The notes below the pieces were generated by a model. The model was not told where the DNA came from, did not search any database, and was given only the letters and a program-made list of their open reading frames with translations. The position numbers were made by a program, and so were the translations under genes. Source: Candidatus Bathyarchaeota archaeon (lineage in GTDB: Archaea; Thermoproteota; Bathyarchaeia; Bathyarchaeales; DTEX01). Taken from it: a DNA stretch of 15,831 nucleotides. The DNA lies in the NCBI GenBank assembly GCA_021162225.1, contig JAGGZB010000024.1, forward strand, positions 1 to 15,831, given 5' to 3'. This document shows, piece by piece, positions 15,081 through 15,831 of this stretch (positions within the stretch are counted from its first letter, which is position 1; every line of letters starts with the position of its first letter).

Positions 15081-15831
15081 ATGTTGCCTACCTTTAGCAT
15101 ATTCATACCAGTGTACAGAGAATCCGATCTTCTTAGACCTTTACTAGAACGGCTTCTAAACGATCCATATAAAAAGAAGGAGATCTTTGTAGTTATAGAC
15201 GAACCTACAGAGAAGAGCCTCAGCGTAGTTAAGGAGTTCTCCGATCGCGTATACTTCATCTGTAATGGGGAGAGGAGAGGAAAAGCGAGCGTCCTCAATG
15301 AGCTCGCAACTAAATCTCACGGTGAGATCCTCTTATTCCTCGACTCTGACTGCAAAATAGATGAGGAGTCGAAAAGTTTTCTTCAAAGAATCGCAGAGGA
15401 AATCGAGGATGCAGATATAGTTGAGATGAAAAAGAAGATCATACGCGACTCCTTCGTCGCGAGAATCGTTAGCTACGACTACTTAAGCTTCAATCTGACA
15501 AGCCTCCTTTTCTCGTATAAGCTCAAAAGATGTCTAGGTCTAAATGGAGCTGCGTTTGCTATAAGGAAGGAGGCATTTGATAAGCTAGGCGGGTTTAGAT
15601 TCGTAATCCTTGAAGATGTAGACCTTGCCACGCGGGCATTTATGAAAGATTTAAGATACAAGTTCCTGAAAGATGTGAGTATAAGCACCAAGGCGCCATC
15701 CTCCTGGAGAAAATGGTTTGAGCAGAGAAAACGCTGGGGTATTGGAAGTGCTCTATGGCTTAAGGAGTATCTTCATGACATAGTTAGGATAGTTAAGGAA
15801 CATCCCGGAGTCCTCTTACCCTCCCTCCTAA
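15081..15831 (+). CDS. Family 2 glycosyltransferase, probably membrane-anchored (3' partial)
   Basis: An open frame starts at ATG 15081 and runs without a stop to the window edge, giving 250 residues. It is a GT-A fold family 2 glycosyltransferase. FSIFIPVYRES (5-15) begins the nucleotide-sugar domain, and GRGK-like GERRGKASVLNEL (63-75) follows. The metal-binding DSD is at 88-90, the acceptor-side motif LEDVDLATRA at 177-186, and the processive-type QxxRW motif (QRKRW) at 215-219. QxxRW members such as cellulose, chitin and hyaluronan synthases and many archaeal relatives usually continue into C-terminal transmembrane helices. The last residues (HPGVLLPSLL) may be the beginning of one. It is divergent from the alpha-mannosidase. 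The donor sugar and product are unknown. Confidence 0.9.
   Translation, partial: MLPTFSIFIPVYRESDLLRPLLERLLNDPYKKKEIFVVIDEPTEKSLSVVKEFSDRVYFICNGERRGKASVLNELATKSHGEILLFLDSDCKIDEESKSFLQRIAEEIEDADIVEMKKKIIRDSFVARIVSYDYLSFNLTSLLFSYKLKRCLGLNGAAFAIRKEAFDKLGGFRFVILEDVDLATRAFMKDLRYKFLKDVSISTKAPSSWRKWFEQRKRWGIGSALWLKEYLHDIVRIVKEHPGVLLPSLL

Noticed and set aside
14942..15298. 118-residue minus-strand ORF
   Set aside because: It lies antisense over the glycosyltransferase start, is Ser/Arg/Leu-rich as shadow frames are, and has no recognisable motif. The plus-strand frame has clear GT2 motifs.

Overview
The window looks like a chromosome segment from an archaeon, most likely of the Thermoproteota/TACK side (Bathyarchaeia-, Caldarchaeales- or Nitrososphaeria-like). 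Three informational genes support this. One is a eukaryote-type DNA topoisomerase IB, known in archaea mainly from those lineages. The others are an archaeal prefoldin beta subunit and TiaS, the archaea-specific enzyme that makes agmatidine in tRNA-Ile2. Several genes also appear to have TATA-like boxes 25-40 nt upstream of their starts, as in short-leader or leaderless archaeal transcripts. The lineage is inferred from gene content; no rRNA gene is present.

Left part (1-4112): the end of an unrecognised plus-strand gene is followed by a run of minus-strand genes. Read in the direction of transcription, these are a candidate 49-codon ORF, a CheY-like receiver protein, a large KaiC/GvpD-like ATPase, prefoldin beta and a DHH-family phosphoesterase. 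The candidate ORF overlaps the receiver gene by 8 nt, and the receiver and ATPase genes are 3 nt apart, so these look like one signalling operon. No histidine kinase gene is visible.

Middle part (4113-8379): topoisomerase IB on the plus strand converges, with a 2-nt gap, on a minus-strand operon of GIY-YIG/DUF123 nuclease, RimI-like acetyltransferase and TiaS. The nuclease and acetyltransferase genes overlap by about 50 nt.

Right part (8380-15831): this half is metabolic. Three plus-strand genes encode a Gfo/Idh/MocA oxidoreductase, a creatininase-fold metal hydrolase and a zinc-dependent medium-chain dehydrogenase. They converge on a minus-strand GH38 alpha-mannosidase of 1021 residues. Divergent from the mannosidase is a family 2 glycosyltransferase cut by the window edge. 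Together these suggest intracellular handling of mannose-containing glycans and oxidation of a sugar or polyol, but the substrate cannot be read from the sequence.

Coding density is high and no gene-free stretch exceeds 300 nt. The largest gaps are 10546-10799, which holds a T-rich terminator candidate and a 7+7 bp inverted repeat, and 3860-4112, most of it covered by the candidate small ORF. I saw no tRNA, rRNA, CRISPR array, insertion sequence or integrase.
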